DNA of 64,000 nucleotides, from positions 558,001 to 622,000 of the forward strand of contig NZ_CP034891.1 of NCBI RefSeq assembly GCF_005083565.1. Reading direction: 5' to 3'. The notes beneath the pieces were generated by a model. The model searched no databases. It saw only the letters and a program-made list of their open reading frames with translations, and had not been told where the DNA came from. Both the position numbers and the translations under genes were made by a program. The DNA is from Buchnera aphidicola (Acyrthosiphon lactucae) (GTDB lineage: Bacteria > Pseudomonadota > Gammaproteobacteria > Enterobacterales > Enterobacteriaceae). Within the stretch, counting starts at the first letter, position 1. Each line of letters begins with the position of its first letter. Below, piece by piece: positions 13,213 through 24,774 of the stretch.

Positions 13213-13238
13213 AATTTTATAATAAAAATTTTTTTTTA

Positions 13239-13271
13239 AAATAAACTAGAAAAAATAATTCTGGTTTATTT
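13239..13271. terminator. Bidirectional terminator between tsgA and trpS
   Basis: A thirteen-base-pair stem with one T-G pair (aaataaactagaa / ttctggtttattt) and a seven-base loop lies between convergent tsgA and trpS. Its right arm runs into the trpS stop codon. T-rich and A-rich flanks make it usable from both sides. Confidence 0.55.
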
Positions 13272-14289
13272 AAAATAGTGGAATTAATCCTAATTTATCA
13301 TATATATTTTTTAAGGTTTTTTCAGATTTTAATTGAGATTGAATTGCTCCTTCATAAACTATTTTCTTTAAATAAGATTCATCATAACGATAATTATGAT
13401 AAGATTTTTGTAGTTTAGATAAAAATTTAGACAAATAATCTGCAACAATGTTTTTAAATTCTGAATACATTATACCTTCTAGTTCTTTTATTAAAACATT
13501 AATATTTTTATTAGTAATAGCAGAAAGAATTTCCAACAAATTTGAAATTCCTGGTTTTTTTTCTATATTGTAATATATTTTAGATGGCATTTCTGAATCA
13601 GTAATGGCATGTTTTATTTTTAATATAGCAGTTGGGATGTCATCTAATAAAAAAATTACATTATTTTTATTAAAATCAGATTTAGACATTTTTTTATTTG
13701 GCTCTAATAATGACATAATTTTAGAACCATATTGAGTAATTAATGGTTCAGGTAATGTAAAAATATTTCCATATAAAGAGTTAAAACGATTAGCTATATT
13801 TCGTGTTAATTCTACATGCTGCTTTTGATCTCGTCCTACTGGAACAAAATTAGTTTGATATAATAAAATATCTGCTGCCATTAAAATTGGATAATTAAAT
13901 AAAGCTACGTTTGTTTTTTTTGCGCATTTTTTTTCTATTTTTCTTTTAATCTTAAATTGAGTCATACGAAGTAATTCTGAAAATTGACTAAAACAATTCA
14001 AGATCCAATTTAATTGGCCATGTTGATAAACATGAGATTGAATAAAAATAGTACTTTTATTAGGATCCACACCACAAGCTAAATAAAAAGACAGTGTATC
14101 TAATATAGATTTTTTTAAATTAATTTTTTTTTCTTGTATAGTTAACGCATGTAAATCAGCAATACAATAGAGACAATCATAATTATTTTGCATGTCTGAC
14201 CAATGACGCATTGTTCCTATATAATTACCAAGAGTTAAATTTCCAGAAGGCTGTATTGCACTAAATAAAATAGGTTTAGAAGAAATCAT
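13270..14289 (-). CDS. trpS: Tryptophanyl-tRNA synthetase
   Basis: Class I aminoacyl-tRNA synthetase that charges tRNA-Trp. It is 339 residues against 334 in E. coli. The HIGH-like signature is in SGNLTLGNYIG (about residues 13-23) and the KMSKS loop is present as KKMSKSD. I chose the ATG giving MISSKPILFSAIQP; an in-frame TTG four codons earlier would destroy the spacing to the GGAA upstream. It follows rpe by 20 bases; gph, between them in E. coli, is absent. Confidence 0.96.
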   Translation of the reverse strand: MISSKPILFSAIQPSGNLTLGNYIGTMRHWSDMQNNYDCLYCIADLHALTIQEKKINLKKSILDTLSFYLACGVDPNKSTIFIQSHVYQHGQLNWILNCFSQFSELLRMTQFKIKRKIEKKCAKKTNVALFNYPILMAADILLYQTNFVPVGRDQKQHVELTRNIANRFNSLYGNIFTLPEPLITQYGSKIMSLLEPNKKMSKSDFNKNNVIFLLDDIPTAILKIKHAITDSEMPSKIYYNIEKKPGISNLLEILSAITNKNINVLIKELEGIMYSEFKNIVADYLSKFLSKLQKSYHNYRYDESYLKKIVYEGAIQSQLKSEKTLKNIYDKLGLIPLF

Positions 14290-14309
14290 TTTAAATTCCA
14301 AATGAAATA

Positions 14310-14996
14310 TTAATGAATAGATCTAGAATAAGCATGTTGTAATTCTTTTCGAATCTTTTCGATGATAAATTCATAATTAGAATATTTAAATAATCCTGAT
14401 CCAATTACAAAAACATTGGCTCCAGAAAATGCAATCTCAGCAATATTATCTAATTTTACTCCCCCATCAACTTCTAAAAGAATATCAGGAAAATTACTAT
14501 CAATAATTTTTCTTACTGCACGTAATTTATTTAATGTAGATGGTAAAAAAGACTGATTTCCAAATCCTGGATTTACTGACATTAATAAGATTAAATCTAA
14601 TTTTTCTAATATATAATCAAGAAAATTAAGTGGTGTTGCAGGATTAAAAGCTAGTCCTACTTTACATCCATGTTCTTTAATTAAATTTAATGTTCGTTCA
14701 ATATGAAGCGTTGCTTCTGGATGAAAAGTAATAAAAGTTGCGCCTGCTTTAGCAAACTGAGGAATTAAATTATCTACTGGTTTTACCATCAAATGAACAT
14801 CAATTGGCGCTTTAATATTATAATTACGCAATGATTCTAATATCATAGGTCCCATACTTAAATTAGGAACATAATGATTATCCATAACATCAAAATGTAT
14901 TAAATCACTTCCTGCATCTATTACTTTTTTTGTATCTTCTCCTAAACGTGCAAAATCAGCAGATAAAATTGATGGAGCTAAAAAAAACTTTTTCAT
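14310..14996 (-). CDS. rpe: Ribulose-phosphate 3-epimerase
   Basis: TIM-barrel epimerase that interconverts ribulose 5-phosphate and xylulose 5-phosphate in the pentose phosphate pathway. It is 228 residues against 225 in E. coli. It starts [19 protein letters not shown]; catalytic and metal-binding segments [24 protein letters not shown] and [12 protein letters not shown] are all present. In E. coli it belongs to the aroK-aroB-damX-dam-rpe-gph-trpS group; here damX, dam and gph are gone but the order is kept. Confidence 0.97.
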   Translation of the reverse strand: MKKFFLAPSILSADFARLGEDTKKVIDAGSDLIHFDVMDNHYVPNLSMGPMILESLRNYNIKAPIDVHLMVKPVDNLIPQFAKAGATFITFHPEATLHIERTLNLIKEHGCKVGLAFNPATPLNFLDYILEKLDLILLMSVNPGFGNQSFLPSTLNKLRAVRKIIDSNFPDILLEVDGGVKLDNIAEIAFSGANVFVIGSGLFKYSNYEFIIEKIRKELQHAYSRSIH

Positions 14997-16083
14997 CTTA
15001 ATTTCCCTATCTTTAATTAAATTAGATTATTATAACATTAATTATATTATGCTAATAATTTTTTAAATTTTTACAACTTTTATAGTATAAATAACAGAAC
15101 ATTTAGATCTCATGAAATATAAAAAAATATTTTTTATACAATAAGTATGTTAAAAATGATCTTAATTTGATACTGGAAAAGGAATAAATTTTTTAAAACA
15201 TATTATATAAGATATACTAATTTTCTATTTTAATATAAATCAAAATCATTAATGTAATTTTTGGTAAAATTCGCATTTTTAAAAAAATAAAGTAAATCAT
15301 ATAATATTATAAGAAAAACAGATAAAAAAATTCTTTTTAAGTATGTTAAAAAATTGATAAATTTATCTTATAGAAAAAAATAATTTTTTATAAAAAATAA
15401 AATAAAATTAAATTTATCTTTGAAATCATATCAACATAATTTATTGTAGAAATGTCTATTAAAATATAGAAAATTATTAATTTTTAATAGTGATTAGAAA
15501 TTTTATTATATATAATAAAATATATAGAATAAAAATGTAATTTATTAGTACAAGGATTAAAAAAATTATGTATAATCAATAAAATTTAAAAAATAATTTT
15601 TTTTCAAAAAATTAATAAATTAATAAAATCACAATTGATATCTACTAAAATATAATTATAATGGTTAGTATTAAGAAACTGATCTGTTACCTGAAAAAAT
15701 TTAATTAAACATTTTCTCAGAAAATCTTAAGAAAATAATTTGATATTTAATACATTGATCTTAATAACTTTAAAAAACAGAATTTTTCAAAAAAATCTGT
15801 ACTTTTAATTAATTATTTTGATGCGATAATATTTTTTTAAAATATCATTTTTACTCTCTATAGTTTTATTTTTATAATTTAAAATATATTAATTATGGAA
15901 TATTTTTTAAAATTTTTATTAGAATACATAGATTTTAAAAAAATATTTTTTAATGATCAATATAACTTTTACATTAAAAATATAGAATATAGTTTCTTTT
16001 TAAAGAATAAAACTATAAGAGCAAAAAATAGTAAAAACTATATTATAATATAAATAATTTTAATATTTTAGATAATAAAAAAT
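14997..16083. other. Eroded spacer where damX and dam are expected
   Basis: About 1.1 kb of extremely A+T-rich sequence with stops in every frame. In E. coli this position between aroB and rpe holds damX and dam. I could not recognise any residual motif of either gene, so it is old, fully eroded sequence. No RNA gene is seen. Confidence 0.6.
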
Positions 16084-17166
16084 TTATTGAGAATTTTTAA
16101 TAGCAGTTAAAATAATATTTTTATCTATATTACTATAAATTTCTGCTTTTCCAATAGATAGTGGTAAAACTAATCTAATCTCTCCTGAAATTACTTTTTT
16201 ATCTCTCATCATATACGGAATATATGAAGCAGCAGACATATTTTTTGGTCCTTTTATAGGTAAACCAGTTCTTTTTAACAATAAAATAATTCTTTTAAAA
16301 TCTGTTGTTTTTAAATATCCTAGTAATTCAGCAGTACGTGCAGCCATTACCATACCTACTGATATTGCTTCACCATGAAGCCAATTTCCATAACCTGCAT
16401 GAACTTCAATAGCATGACCATATGTATGGCCTAGATTTAATAGTGCTCTAAAATTATTTTCTCTTTCATCTAAGGAAATTAATTGTGATTTTAGTTCACA
16501 ACATTTTTTTATACAATAAGACATTGCTGTATTATTAAGAGATAAAATAGCTTCAATGTTTTCTTCTAACCAAGAAAAAAATGTTTCATCAAAAATAATA
16601 GCATATTTAATTACTTCTGCCATACCAGATACTAATTCAGTATACGGAAGTGTCTTTAAACAATTAATATCAATAATTACAGAGGACGGTTGCCAAAAAG
16701 AACCAATCATATTTTTACCAAGTAAATGATTAACGGCTGTTTTTCCACCTACAGAAGCATCAACTTGAGATAAAAGCGTGGTTGGGATTTGAATAAAACG
16801 TACACCTCTCTGATAAACAGAAGCAGCAAAACCGGCTAAATCACCTATTACACCTCCACCTAATGCAATTAAAGTTGTATCCCGACCATGTTTTTTTTCT
16901 AATAAAGCAGAAATAATTAATTCCATTTCATTTAATGTTTTATACTGTTCACCATCTGATAAAATTACTTGATCTATTTTAATTCCAGATTTCCTTAAAT
17001 GATAAAAAATTTTATCTTTTAAAAGATTAGCTAATGTTTTATTGGTTACAAGCATTGCTTGATCACCTGGTTGTAAAGGCCAAAAAATATTATCTTCTTG
17101 AATAATATTAGATCCTATAGTGATAGGATAACTGCGTTTTCCTAGAACAACTTTTAATCGTTCCAC
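16084..17166 (-). CDS. aroB: 3-dehydroquinate synthase
   Basis: Second enzyme of the shikimate pathway, converting DAHP to 3-dehydroquinate with NAD and a divalent metal. It is 360 residues against 362 in E. coli. The NAD-binding loop [14 protein letters not shown], the substrate segment [19 protein letters not shown] and the metal-site histidine segment [12 protein letters not shown] are intact. It is 40 bases after aroK, in the same direction. The pathway feeds chorismate and aromatic amino acids, a core function of an aphid symbiont. Confidence 0.97.
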   Translation of the reverse strand: MERLKVVLGKRSYPITIGSNIIQEDNIFWPLQPGDQAMLVTNKTLANLLKDKIFYHLRKSGIKIDQVILSDGEQYKTLNEMELIISALLEKKHGRDTTLIALGGGVIGDLAGFAASVYQRGVRFIQIPTTLLSQVDASVGGKTAVNHLLGKNMIGSFWQPSSVIIDINCLKTLPYTELVSGMAEVIKYAIIFDETFFSWLEENIEAILSLNNTAMSYCIKKCCELKSQLISLDERENNFRALLNLGHTYGHAIEVHAGYGNWLHGEAISVGMVMAARTAELLGYLKTTDFKRIILLLKRTGLPIKGPKNMSAASYIPYMMRDKKVISGEIRLVLPLSIGKAEIYSNIDKNIILTAIKNSQ

Positions 17167-17206
17167 AATTTTTCACACTCCATAAATTATTTATTATCAA
17201 TCTTTA

Positions 17207-17728
17207 TTATATTTCTTCTAATAAACTAATTATATTAAAAGCTACAGATTTAGCACTTTTATCATCAGTTTGAACTTTTATATCTGCAATTTCTTCATAT
17301 AAAGGATTTCTTTCATAAGCTAGATTTTCTAATATAATACGATTTGAAGTGACGGATTGTAATAATGGTCTTTTTTTATCTCTTTTGGTACGTGCTAATT
17401 GTTTTTCAATTGTTGTTTCTAAATAAATAACAATACCTCGAGATGATAGAAAATTGCGAGTTTCTTTAAACTTAACTGAACCTCCACCTGTAGCAAGAAT
17501 AATACCTTGTTTAATAGTTAATTCTTCAATGATTTTTCGTTCTCTCAAACGAAAACCACTTTCACCCTCTACATCAAAAACCCAACTTATATCAGCACCA
17601 GTACGTTTTTCAATTTCTTGATCAGAATCAAAAAATTCCATGTTAAGTTGTTGAGACAATTGACGACCAATAGTACTTTTTCCAGCACCCATAGGTCCAA
17701 TTAGAAAAATATTTCGTTTTTCTGCCAT
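17207..17728 (-). CDS. aroK: Shikimate kinase I
   Basis: Shikimate kinase, which phosphorylates shikimate at O3. The start [19 protein letters not shown] gives 173 residues, exactly the E. coli AroK length; the frame continues upstream without family resemblance. The Walker A motif GPMGAGKST is at about residues 11-19, the shikimate-binding DSDQEIE follows near 34, and GGGSVKF near 80. No strong ribosome-binding site is seen. It is upstream of aroB, as in E. coli. Confidence 0.95.
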   Translation of the reverse strand: MAEKRNIFLIGPMGAGKSTIGRQLSQQLNMEFFDSDQEIEKRTGADISWVFDVEGESGFRLRERKIIEELTIKQGIILATGGGSVKFKETRNFLSSRGIVIYLETTIEKQLARTKRDKKRPLLQSVTSNRIILENLAYERNPLYEEIADIKVQTDDKSAKSVAFNIISLLEEI

Positions 17729-17765
17729 GTTTTTATTACTAAGATAATTAGTTAATAATACCAAT

Positions 17766-17785
17766 GCTCAGCATATTTTGCTGGC
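17766..17785 (-). promoter_or_regulatory. G+C-rich hairpin in the aroK leader
   Basis: A short stem (gctcagca / tgctggc, one bulged T) with a five-base loop lies about 40 bases before the aroK start. It stands out as a patch of G and C in a spacer that is otherwise almost only A and T. It may be a leader structure or a remnant; its role is unknown. Confidence 0.35.
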
Positions 17786-18221
17786 AGGACATAAACAAAC
17801 ATTGAAAATAGAATAAAAATTAATTATTTTAAAATAAATTATGAATATTTTTTAAATGTAGAAATATTTTATAAATTTCTATAAAATGATATTTATAAAA
17901 ATCTTAATGAAATTATTCTACATTCAGGATCAATAAATATTTTAAAAATATTTGTATTATTTGTTCATTAATCAATTGCATCCTTTTAATTAATATAAAA
18001 AAACATAAAATAACTATTTTTTTAAAAAAATATAAATATATTCTATCAGAATCAGCATAATTTTTTCTATTTTTATTTTTAAAAAACAATCTTTTCTATT
18101 TATAAAATAAAATATTAAATTTAATTTAATTAAAATAAAATCTAAATAAGTAAAAACTTGACGTAATTTATTTTTTTATATTAAAATAAAAAAATAACTT
18201 TTCAGTATTTTCTTAATAAAT
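17786..18221. other. A+T-rich spacer between aroK and tRNA-Ser
   Basis: Roughly 435 bases of A+T-rich sequence with no open frame of note. It should hold the aroK and tRNA-Ser promoters, but no site can be chosen with confidence. Confidence 0.5.
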
Positions 18222-18306
18222 GGTGAGGTGTCCGAGAGGCTTAAGGAGCACGCCTGGAAAGCGTGTATATGGAAACGTATCAAGGGTTCGAATCCCTTTC
18301 TCACCA
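18222..18306 (+). tRNA. serW: tRNA-Ser (anticodon GGA)
   Basis: A cloverleaf with a long variable arm, as in serine tRNAs, closely matching E. coli tRNA-Ser(GGA). The anticodon loop reads ctGGAaa between arms cacgc and gcgtg. The T arm is aaggg-ttcgaat-ccctt. The acceptor arm is ggtgagg / tctcacc. The base after the acceptor is A, not the G usual for serine tRNAs, and CCA is not encoded but must be added. Confidence 0.95.
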
Positions 18307-18346
18307 AAAAAAAATTATATATTATACTTAAAAAATAAAATATTTC

Positions 18347-19051
18347 TTATAAAATAGACTCTAAAGCTAGTTCAATCATATCGTTAAAACTTGCCTCTCT
18401 TTCTATTGATGAAAGAGACTCTTTTTTTATAATATGATCAGATACTGTACATACTGATAATGCTTGAGCTTTTAATTCAGAAGCTACACCATATATTCCT
18501 GCAGTCTCCATATCAACTCCAATAATATTATATCTTTTCAAAATATTTATCATTTTTTTATCATCATTATAAAAAGAATCTGTCGTAAAAAAATTACCGA
18601 CAGATACTTTAATTTTCATTTTTTTTGCAATTAAAACTGTTTTATAAATCATATCAAAATCTGCAATAGCAGAAAAATCATGATTATTAAATCTTATTCG
18701 ATTTACTTTCGAATCAGTACAAGCACCCATGCTAATTACTATATCACGTAATTTAATATCATCTCGTACAGAACCACACGTACCTATGCGAATAATTTTT
18801 TTTACATTAAATTCAACAATTAATTCTCTTGTATAAAGAGAAGCTGATGGTATTCCTATACCATGACTCATAATTGAAATTTTTTTATTTTTGTAAAATC
18901 CAGTATAGGCTAACATTAAACGAGTATTATTTACTTGAATATAATTTTTTAAATATTTTTCAGCAATATATTTTGCTCGTAATGGATCTCCCGGCATAAG
19001 AACTATCTCTGAAAAATCATTTTTTTTACTATTAATATGAGGAGTAGACAC
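18347..19051 (-). CDS. deoD: Purine nucleoside phosphorylase DeoD
   Basis: Hexameric purine nucleoside phosphorylase that splits purine (deoxy)ribonucleosides to base and pentose 1-phosphate. The best start is a GTG giving (M)[12 protein letters not shown], which matches E. coli ATPHIN and has AAGGA eight bases upstream; a longer frame would overlap deoB. It is 234 residues against 239. [31 protein letters not shown] and the catalytic SDH near the C-terminus are present. It follows deoB as in E. coli; deoC and deoA are not here. Confidence 0.94.
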   Translation of the reverse strand: MSTPHINSKKNDFSEIVLMPGDPLRAKYIAEKYLKNYIQVNNTRLMLAYTGFYKNKKISIMSHGIGIPSASLYTRELIVEFNVKKIIRIGTCGSVRDDIKLRDIVISMGACTDSKVNRIRFNNHDFSAIADFDMIYKTVLIAKKMKIKVSVGNFFTTDSFYNDDKKMINILKRYNIIGVDMETAGIYGVASELKAQALSVCTVSDHIIKKESLSSIEREASFNDMIELALESIL

Positions 19052-19079
19052 TAATTTTTTCCTTTTTAACACATAAAAA

Positions 19080-20318
19080 TTATACTTTAAAATTTTCAAG
19101 CATGTTTTGACCATAATGCATATCAGTTAATAAAAAATATTTTGCAATAGTTTGCCCTATATCAGAAAAAGTTTTACGGTGACCTAAAAAATATTTTTTA
19201 ATACCTGGTGAATAAATTAATATAGGAACGTTTTCTCGAGTATGATCTGTTCCCTTCCATGTTGGATCACATCCATGATCTGCAGTTAAAATTAATAAAT
19301 CATCTTTTTTCACTAAATTTATCATTTCAGATAATCTAGAATCAAAAAATTCTAAACCTTTAGCGTATCCAGAAACATCACGACGATGACCCCAATTTGA
19401 ATCGAAATCTACTAAATTAGTAAAAACAATAGTATTATTAATGGCAACTTTCATTTCATTAATTGTTGTATTACATAATTCATCAAGACCAGTAGATTTA
19501 ATTTTCTTACTTATTCCTACTCCACTATAAATATCAGAAACTTTTCCAATCGCAATTACTTGTCCTTTTTTTTCATCTATTAATTTTTGAATCACTGTTG
19601 TAGAGAAAGGTTTAATTGAAAAATCACGTCTATTACCTGTGCGTTGAAAGTTTGATTTTTTATTTCCAATAAAAGGTCTTGCAATTACTCTTGCAACTTT
19701 ATATTTGTATTTATCTAAAATAAAACGAACAGTTTTACATAACTCATAAAGACTTGATAAACCGAAAAAATCTTCATGGCATGCTATTTGAAAAACAGAA
19801 TCTGATGAAGTATATATAATAGGTTTGCTTGTTTTAATATGTTCTTCACCCAAATTTTTTATAACATCAGTTCCTGAAGCATGACAATTGCCAATAAAAC
19901 CTGTTAATTTCGATATATTTATTATTTCTTCTAATAAATTTTTAGGAAAGCTATTTTTTTTTTCTTTAAAATAAAACCAATCATCTAAAACTGGAACCCC
20001 TGCAATTTCCCAATGTCCTGAAGTAGTATCTTTTCCAGAAGAAATCTCACTAGCAAAACCATAACTAGCAATAATATTTGAACTATTATCGAATCCTAAA
20101 GGATATTTTCCTGTGGATTCTTTATATGCATTTATTATTCCTAATTTTACTAAATTAGGAATGTATAAGGATCCTTTTCTTCCTATGTCTGCTTTACCTA
20201 AAAAACATTTTTCTGCTATATGTCCAAATGTATCCGAACCAACATCATTAAATTTATTAGCATCAGAACTAAAACCGATTCCAAAAGAATCTAAAACAAT
20301 TAAAAAAACTCTTTTCAT
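19080..20318 (-). CDS. deoB: Phosphopentomutase DeoB
   Basis: Manganese-dependent phosphopentomutase that converts (deoxy)ribose 1-phosphate to the 5-phosphate, linking nucleoside salvage to the pentose phosphate pool. It is 412 residues against 407 in E. coli. Metal-binding motifs of the alkaline phosphatase superfamily are visible: VLDSFGIG at the start, and [18 protein letters not shown] near the C-terminus. [13 protein letters not shown] (about residues 94-106) is the phospho-acceptor region. It forms a pair with deoD. Confidence 0.96.
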   Translation of the reverse strand: MKRVFLIVLDSFGIGFSSDANKFNDVGSDTFGHIAEKCFLGKADIGRKGSLYIPNLVKLGIINAYKESTGKYPLGFDNSSNIIASYGFASEISSGKDTTSGHWEIAGVPVLDDWFYFKEKKNSFPKNLLEEIINISKLTGFIGNCHASGTDVIKNLGEEHIKTSKPIIYTSSDSVFQIACHEDFFGLSSLYELCKTVRFILDKYKYKVARVIARPFIGNKKSNFQRTGNRRDFSIKPFSTTVIQKLIDEKKGQVIAIGKVSDIYSGVGISKKIKSTGLDELCNTTINEMKVAINNTIVFTNLVDFDSNWGHRRDVSGYAKGLEFFDSRLSEMINLVKKDDLLILTADHGCDPTWKGTDHTRENVPILIYSPGIKKYFLGHRKTFSDIGQTIAKYFLLTDMHYGQNMLENFKV

Positions 20319-20375
20319 AATTAAACTTCCTAAAATTCATTAAAACAAATAATTATTATTTGATCGTTTTAAATT

Positions 20376-21968
20376 TTACTGTTCTCGTATTTTGTTAAAA
20401 ATAATATCAGAATTCTGAGTCATAACTATGTTTAAATTAGCAGTACTCGGTGCTAAATATATCAAACTATTAGAAGTATCATATGCTAAATAAGTACTAT
20501 ATTTTTTTTTAAATTTATAAATACTATGATTATTTTCAGACTTAATCCAACGAGCAAGAACAATATTAACTTTTTTATATATTGCATCTATATTATACTC
20601 TAATCTTAAACGTTCGATTACGACATCGAATTGTAATATTCCAATAGCGCCTAAAATTAAATTATTATTAAGAATAGGACGAAATATTTGAACAGTTCCT
20701 TCTTCAGACAACTGTACTAAACCTTTTTTTAATTGTTTTTGTTTCAGGGGATTTTTTAAGTAAATAAGACGAAAAATTTCTGGTGCAAAACTAGGTATTC
20801 CAACAAACTGAATTTCTTCTCCTTCTGTAAAGGTGTCTCCAATTTTAATTGTTCCATGATTATGAAGTCCTATCACATCACCAGGATAAGCTTTATTTAT
20901 TGATATTCTATCACCAGCTAAAAAAATAAAAGCATCAGAAACAGTTATATTTTTTTTAACTCGTACATGTTTTAATTTCATACCTTTTGTATATTGCCCT
21001 GAAACTATCCTCATAAATGCTATTCTATCTCGATGTTTTAAGTCCATATTAGCTTGAATTTTAAATATAAAACCTGTAAATTTTTTTTCTTGAGGATGTA
21101 CTTTACGTTTATTACTTTGACGGTACAACGGAGAAGGAGCCCATTCTATTAAACTATCTAACAAATAGTCAATTCCAAAATTACTAAGTGCACTACCAAA
21201 AAAAACAGGTGTGATAATACTTTTCAAAAAATTTTCTTTATTAAATTCTGAATATACATTAGTAATTAGTTCTAATTCTTGACCAATATGTATAGCTAAA
21301 TCTTTTCCAATATATTTATCTAGTGAACCATCAGAAAAATTAAAAAAATTTTTTAAATTTAAAAATTTTTTTTTAAATAGTTTATTTTTATAGAAATAAA
21401 TTATTTTATCATAAATATGATAAACTCCTTTGAAATTTTTTCCACAACTAATGGGCCAATTAATAGGAATACAATTGAATTTTAATTCTTTTTCAATTTG
21501 ATCTAAAATTTCTATTGGTTCTCGACTATCACGATCTAACTTATTAATAAAAGTAATAATAGGAGTATGATGAATACGTGTAACATCTATTAATTTTTTA
21601 GTTCGTTCCTCTATACCTTTAGCAGCATCAATTACTACTAAACAAAAATCTACAGCAGTAAGAATACGATATGTATCTTCTGAAAAATCTTGATGACCAG
21701 GAGTATCTAATAAATTCATTAAAATATTTTTATACGTGAATTGCATAACTGAAGTAGTTACAGAAATTCCACGTTCTTTTTCAATGTTCATCCAATCTGA
21801 TTTAGCATATTTTGTATTTCCTCTTCCTTTAATTGTTCCAGAAATACGAATCGCTTTCCCAAATAATAACATTTTTTCAGTAATAGTAGTTTTTCCAGCA
21901 TCAGGATGAGAAATAATAGCAAAAGTTCTTCTTTTGATTAATTCCTGTTCATGATTCGAATTAAACAT
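20376..21968 (-). CDS. prfC: Peptide chain release factor 3
   Basis: RF3, a translational GTPase that removes RF1 and RF2 from the ribosome after termination. It is 530 residues against 529 in E. coli. The G domain has [18 protein letters not shown] (about residues 20-37), [16 protein letters not shown] and [14 protein letters not shown]3 is often lost in reduced genomes, so its full-length state is notable. It is upstream of deoB, on the same strand. Confidence 0.96.
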   Translation of the reverse strand: MFNSNHEQELIKRRTFAIISHPDAGKTTITEKMLLFGKAIRISGTIKGRGNTKYAKSDWMNIEKERGISVTTSVMQFTYKNILMNLLDTPGHQDFSEDTYRILTAVDFCLVVIDAAKGIEERTKKLIDVTRIHHTPIITFINKLDRDSREPIEILDQIEKELKFNCIPINWPISCGKNFKGVYHIYDKIIYFYKNKLFKKKFLNLKNFFNFSDGSLDKYIGKDLAIHIGQELELITNVYSEFNKENFLKSIITPVFFGSALSNFGIDYLLDSLIEWAPSPLYRQSNKRKVHPQEKKFTGFIFKIQANMDLKHRDRIAFMRIVSGQYTKGMKLKHVRVKKNITVSDAFIFLAGDRISINKAYPGDVIGLHNHGTIKIGDTFTEGEEIQFVGIPSFAPEIFRLIYLKNPLKQKQLKKGLVQLSEEGTVQIFRPILNNNLILGAIGILQFDVVIERLRLEYNIDAIYKKVNIVLARWIKSENNHSIYKFKKKYSTYLAYDTSNSLIYLAPSTANLNIVMTQNSDIIFNKIREQ

Positions 21969-22439
21969 ATATATACACTCGTTTGAAATACGTTATTAAA
22001 GATTTATATAAGAAAATATAATACATAAAAAACATTATCTATTTAATAAAATAATTATTAGAATCTAATTTAAAGATTTCATATTAACTTACTTGATTTA
22101 TTTAAAAAAAATAGTAAAATTACATATAATTTATAATACAAATTATGTTTATATACTCTTAAATTATTATTTTAAAATAATCTGCGATTTCATAATCTTT
22201 AAAATATAATTTTAATATAAATTATTTTAAGAAAATTCTAAAAAACTATATATGAAGAAAAAATTTATATATTGCATAGATAAATAAAACTATCAAGATA
22301 AAAAAATAAAATATAGACATATTCTTGTTTCTGGATATTTTTTAAAAAACTTGTAAAAATACCATAATTTTATAGTTAAAAAATGTTCAACTTCATTATA
22401 AAATCATATGAATAATTAATTGATACTTCTAATATGAAA
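21969..22439. other. A+T-rich spacer, no gene seen
   Basis: Spacer upstream of prfC with no frame worth reporting. It must include the prfC promoter. No RNA gene or strong hairpin is seen. Confidence 0.5.
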
Positions 22440-23182
22440 ATAATAAAATGGTAATTTATTCCTGATGATATAGAAAAAAATGTCACCAATATGATGGATT
22501 TATTATTTTTCCATAAAACTGATACAATGTCGTATAGACTTTCTACTTGTCATTTATATTAAAAAAAATTAGATAAAATAATTATAAAAGATACTCAAAT
22601 TTATTTATTAAAATATATACTAATGATCGTCAAAATTTATTATATTCTCTTCTTATAGCAATAAATCATCCTATTAATGAAATTACATTATTTTTTCATT
22701 ATAGACTTTATAGAGAAAACAGAAAAACTATATCACATGTAGATAATTTTGATGCTTTTTCTTTTCCTAATTTTAAATTATGACTAGAAGTTAAAGTAAA
22801 TATTCGTTTTCTTCATAAAAAAAAATAAAAGTTTATCAAATAGAACCTCAACTCATTAGTATAATTACTATTTTCTAGTAATTTCTATTAAAGTTATTTA
22901 AAAAAAAAATTTTTTATTTTATCTAGTAAAAATATTAATTTTATCCACCTATAGAATAAAAAAACACCTCAATTTAAAGGAATTTCAAAATATTTATATC
23001 TTAAATATGAAAAAATATTATGGTTTTTAGTTTAACACAATGCGTATCTGGAAGAGTAAATGTGAATGGATATACAAAAGAGAGGTCATTCGCTTATAAA
23101 AGTTAGCGTTATTAGTGGTTATGATTTAAAAATAGAATCAAATTTAACTAAGTTAGGTTTTTTACTTATTTAAAATATATCA
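22440..23182 (+). pseudogene. Unidentified eroded coding remnant
   Basis: Several protein-like + strand stretches in changing frames, richer in G and C than the flanking spacer: DDIEKNVTNMMDLLFFHK near 22465, NHPINEITLFFHYRLYREN near 22665, DNFDAFSFPNFKL near 22742, and RGHSLIKVSVISGYDLKIE near 23080. Stops and frame changes separate them. The pattern is that of a gene decayed by indels, as with argD. I do not recognise the family and assign no function. Confidence 0.45.
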
Positions 23183-23246
23183 AGATAAAAATTTTTTTTT
23201 AATGTAAAAAAAATTACGTGGTGAATTAATTCCTTATTAAATAAAA

Positions 23247-23825
23247 TTAATAAAATGAATGTTTTCCATGTAAATGGTTAGTTCTATCATATACTTTTTT
23301 TATTTCAGGAAAAGAAGCTAATAATTTTTTCTCAACCGTTTCTTTTAAAGTTAATCCGATCATTGAGCACCCATTGCAACCTCCACTAAATTGTATTACA
23401 GCCATTCCATTTTGATCTATTTTTATTAAATTTACTTGTCCTCCATGTGCAGATAATTTAGTATTAATTTCTGATCTTAAAAAATATTTTATTCTTTCTT
23501 CTAATGATGAAGATTCTTTTTTAGAAAAATTATTTTTAGCATATGGTGCTTTTAATGTTAATTGAGAACCGAGTTTATCAACAACAAGATCAATTTCTGC
23601 ATTTTTTAAATAAGATAAAATGTCTTTATCGATATAAACAAAAAATTTATCATATTTTAATTCAATATCTGACTTTTCTATCTCGTTTTCAGGACAAAAT
23701 GCAACGCCACATTCTGCATTAGATGTGCCTGGATTTGTAATAAAAATACGTATTTGAGTACCAGTAGGTTCATTTAATAAAAGCGATATAAAATGTTTTT
23801 GCGCATTTTTAGAAATTTTAATCAT
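23247..23825 (-). CDS. nfuA: Fe-S biogenesis protein NfuA
   Basis: NfuA (YhgI), an Fe-S carrier that delivers 4Fe-4S clusters to target enzymes. It is 192 residues against 191 in E. coli. It has a degenerate A-type N-terminal domain followed by an Nfu domain whose cluster-binding CxxC is in [14 protein letters not shown] near residues 148-153. A likely client in this window is MutY, which has a 4Fe-4S site; HemW is another Fe-S protein. It stands alone between eroded regions. Confidence 0.95.
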   Translation of the reverse strand: MIKISKNAQKHFISLLLNEPTGTQIRIFITNPGTSNAECGVAFCPENEIEKSDIELKYDKFFVYIDKDILSYLKNAEIDLVVDKLGSQLTLKAPYAKNNFSKKESSSLEERIKYFLRSEINTKLSAHGGQVNLIKIDQNGMAVIQFSGGCNGCSMIGLTLKETVEKKLLASFPEIKKVYDRTNHLHGKHSFY

Positions 23826-24724
23826 AAGAGTTTTTAAAATAAATTTTTATTGATAAATAATATCACTAATTTATTAAAAAAAATACAAAAATATTTAATT
23901 TTCAATGAATATTTTTTAAGAAATACAAATATAATTACAAAATAAAGAAAATAATAAAAATTTTTTCTCCAATACTATAATAAAAAGATAAATAAATGTT
24001 GTTACATTAAGTAGATGGAGAACACATTTAAAAAATGTGGTTTTATTATTATTTAAAAATTTAAATTTATTTTTAAAATTTACTGAATTGATCTACCTAA
24101 TTCTAAAAAAAATTTATCTTCAATAAAAATAAATTAAATAATTTAAATGTTATACTATAATATTCCTAAAAATTATATTTGACTCGCATAATATATAATA
24201 TAGGTAGATGAATTTATAGTTATTTTTTTATCGTATCTTAAAAATATTTTAAGTGTAATTAATATGACTCTTTCTTTATATTTTATAGAAAATAACTGGT
24301 TAAAAATGAAAATAAATATAGTACAATTCTTTTATTAATCTTAAAACACAACACTATAAAATAATAAATAAATTTTCAAATTTATAAAATATTAAGTTAA
24401 AAAAATATCTTCAAGATATAAATATATTAAAAAAATATTATTTTTTCAATCTAAACTAAGTATAAAAATTTTAAAAAATAGTTTAGAAATAATTTTTTAA
24501 TTGATTTTTATTTAGATATTGCTTACATTAAATTTATTATATTAAGAATATTTAATGCACTAGATAATTCAGCACCTAACAACAGAAAAAATACTTAATC
24601 AAAAATCGTAAAAAAATTCAAATTATTATGAAAAAACTATTCATATTCCTTTTTTTACATAAAAATGAATTTTTTCTATCTTATTAGAACTTAAAAAAAT
24701 TATTCTAAATGTAGAAAATAAATG
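23826..24724. other. Eroded spacer between nfuA and ssb
   Basis: About 0.9 kb with no usable frame. The only visible local structure is a short hairpin (cacattt / aaatgtg) around 24026-24045, perhaps a leftover terminator. No RNA gene is recognised. Confidence 0.5.
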
Positions 24725-24744
24725 GCCCCAAAAAAAATCGGGGC
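24725..24744 (-). terminator. Probable ssb terminator
   Basis: A five-base-pair all G-C stem (gcccc / ggggc) with a ten-base A+T loop lies 30 bases after the ssb stop. The pure G-C stem stands out in this sequence and is flanked by T-rich runs on the minus strand. Confidence 0.6.
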
Positions 24745-24774
24745 TTGTATTTTTTAATGTTTAAAATTTTTTTA

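Noticed and set aside
14997..16083. Surviving dam or damX gene
   Set aside because: Every frame is stopped and no motif (such as the DPPY of Dam) can be found.
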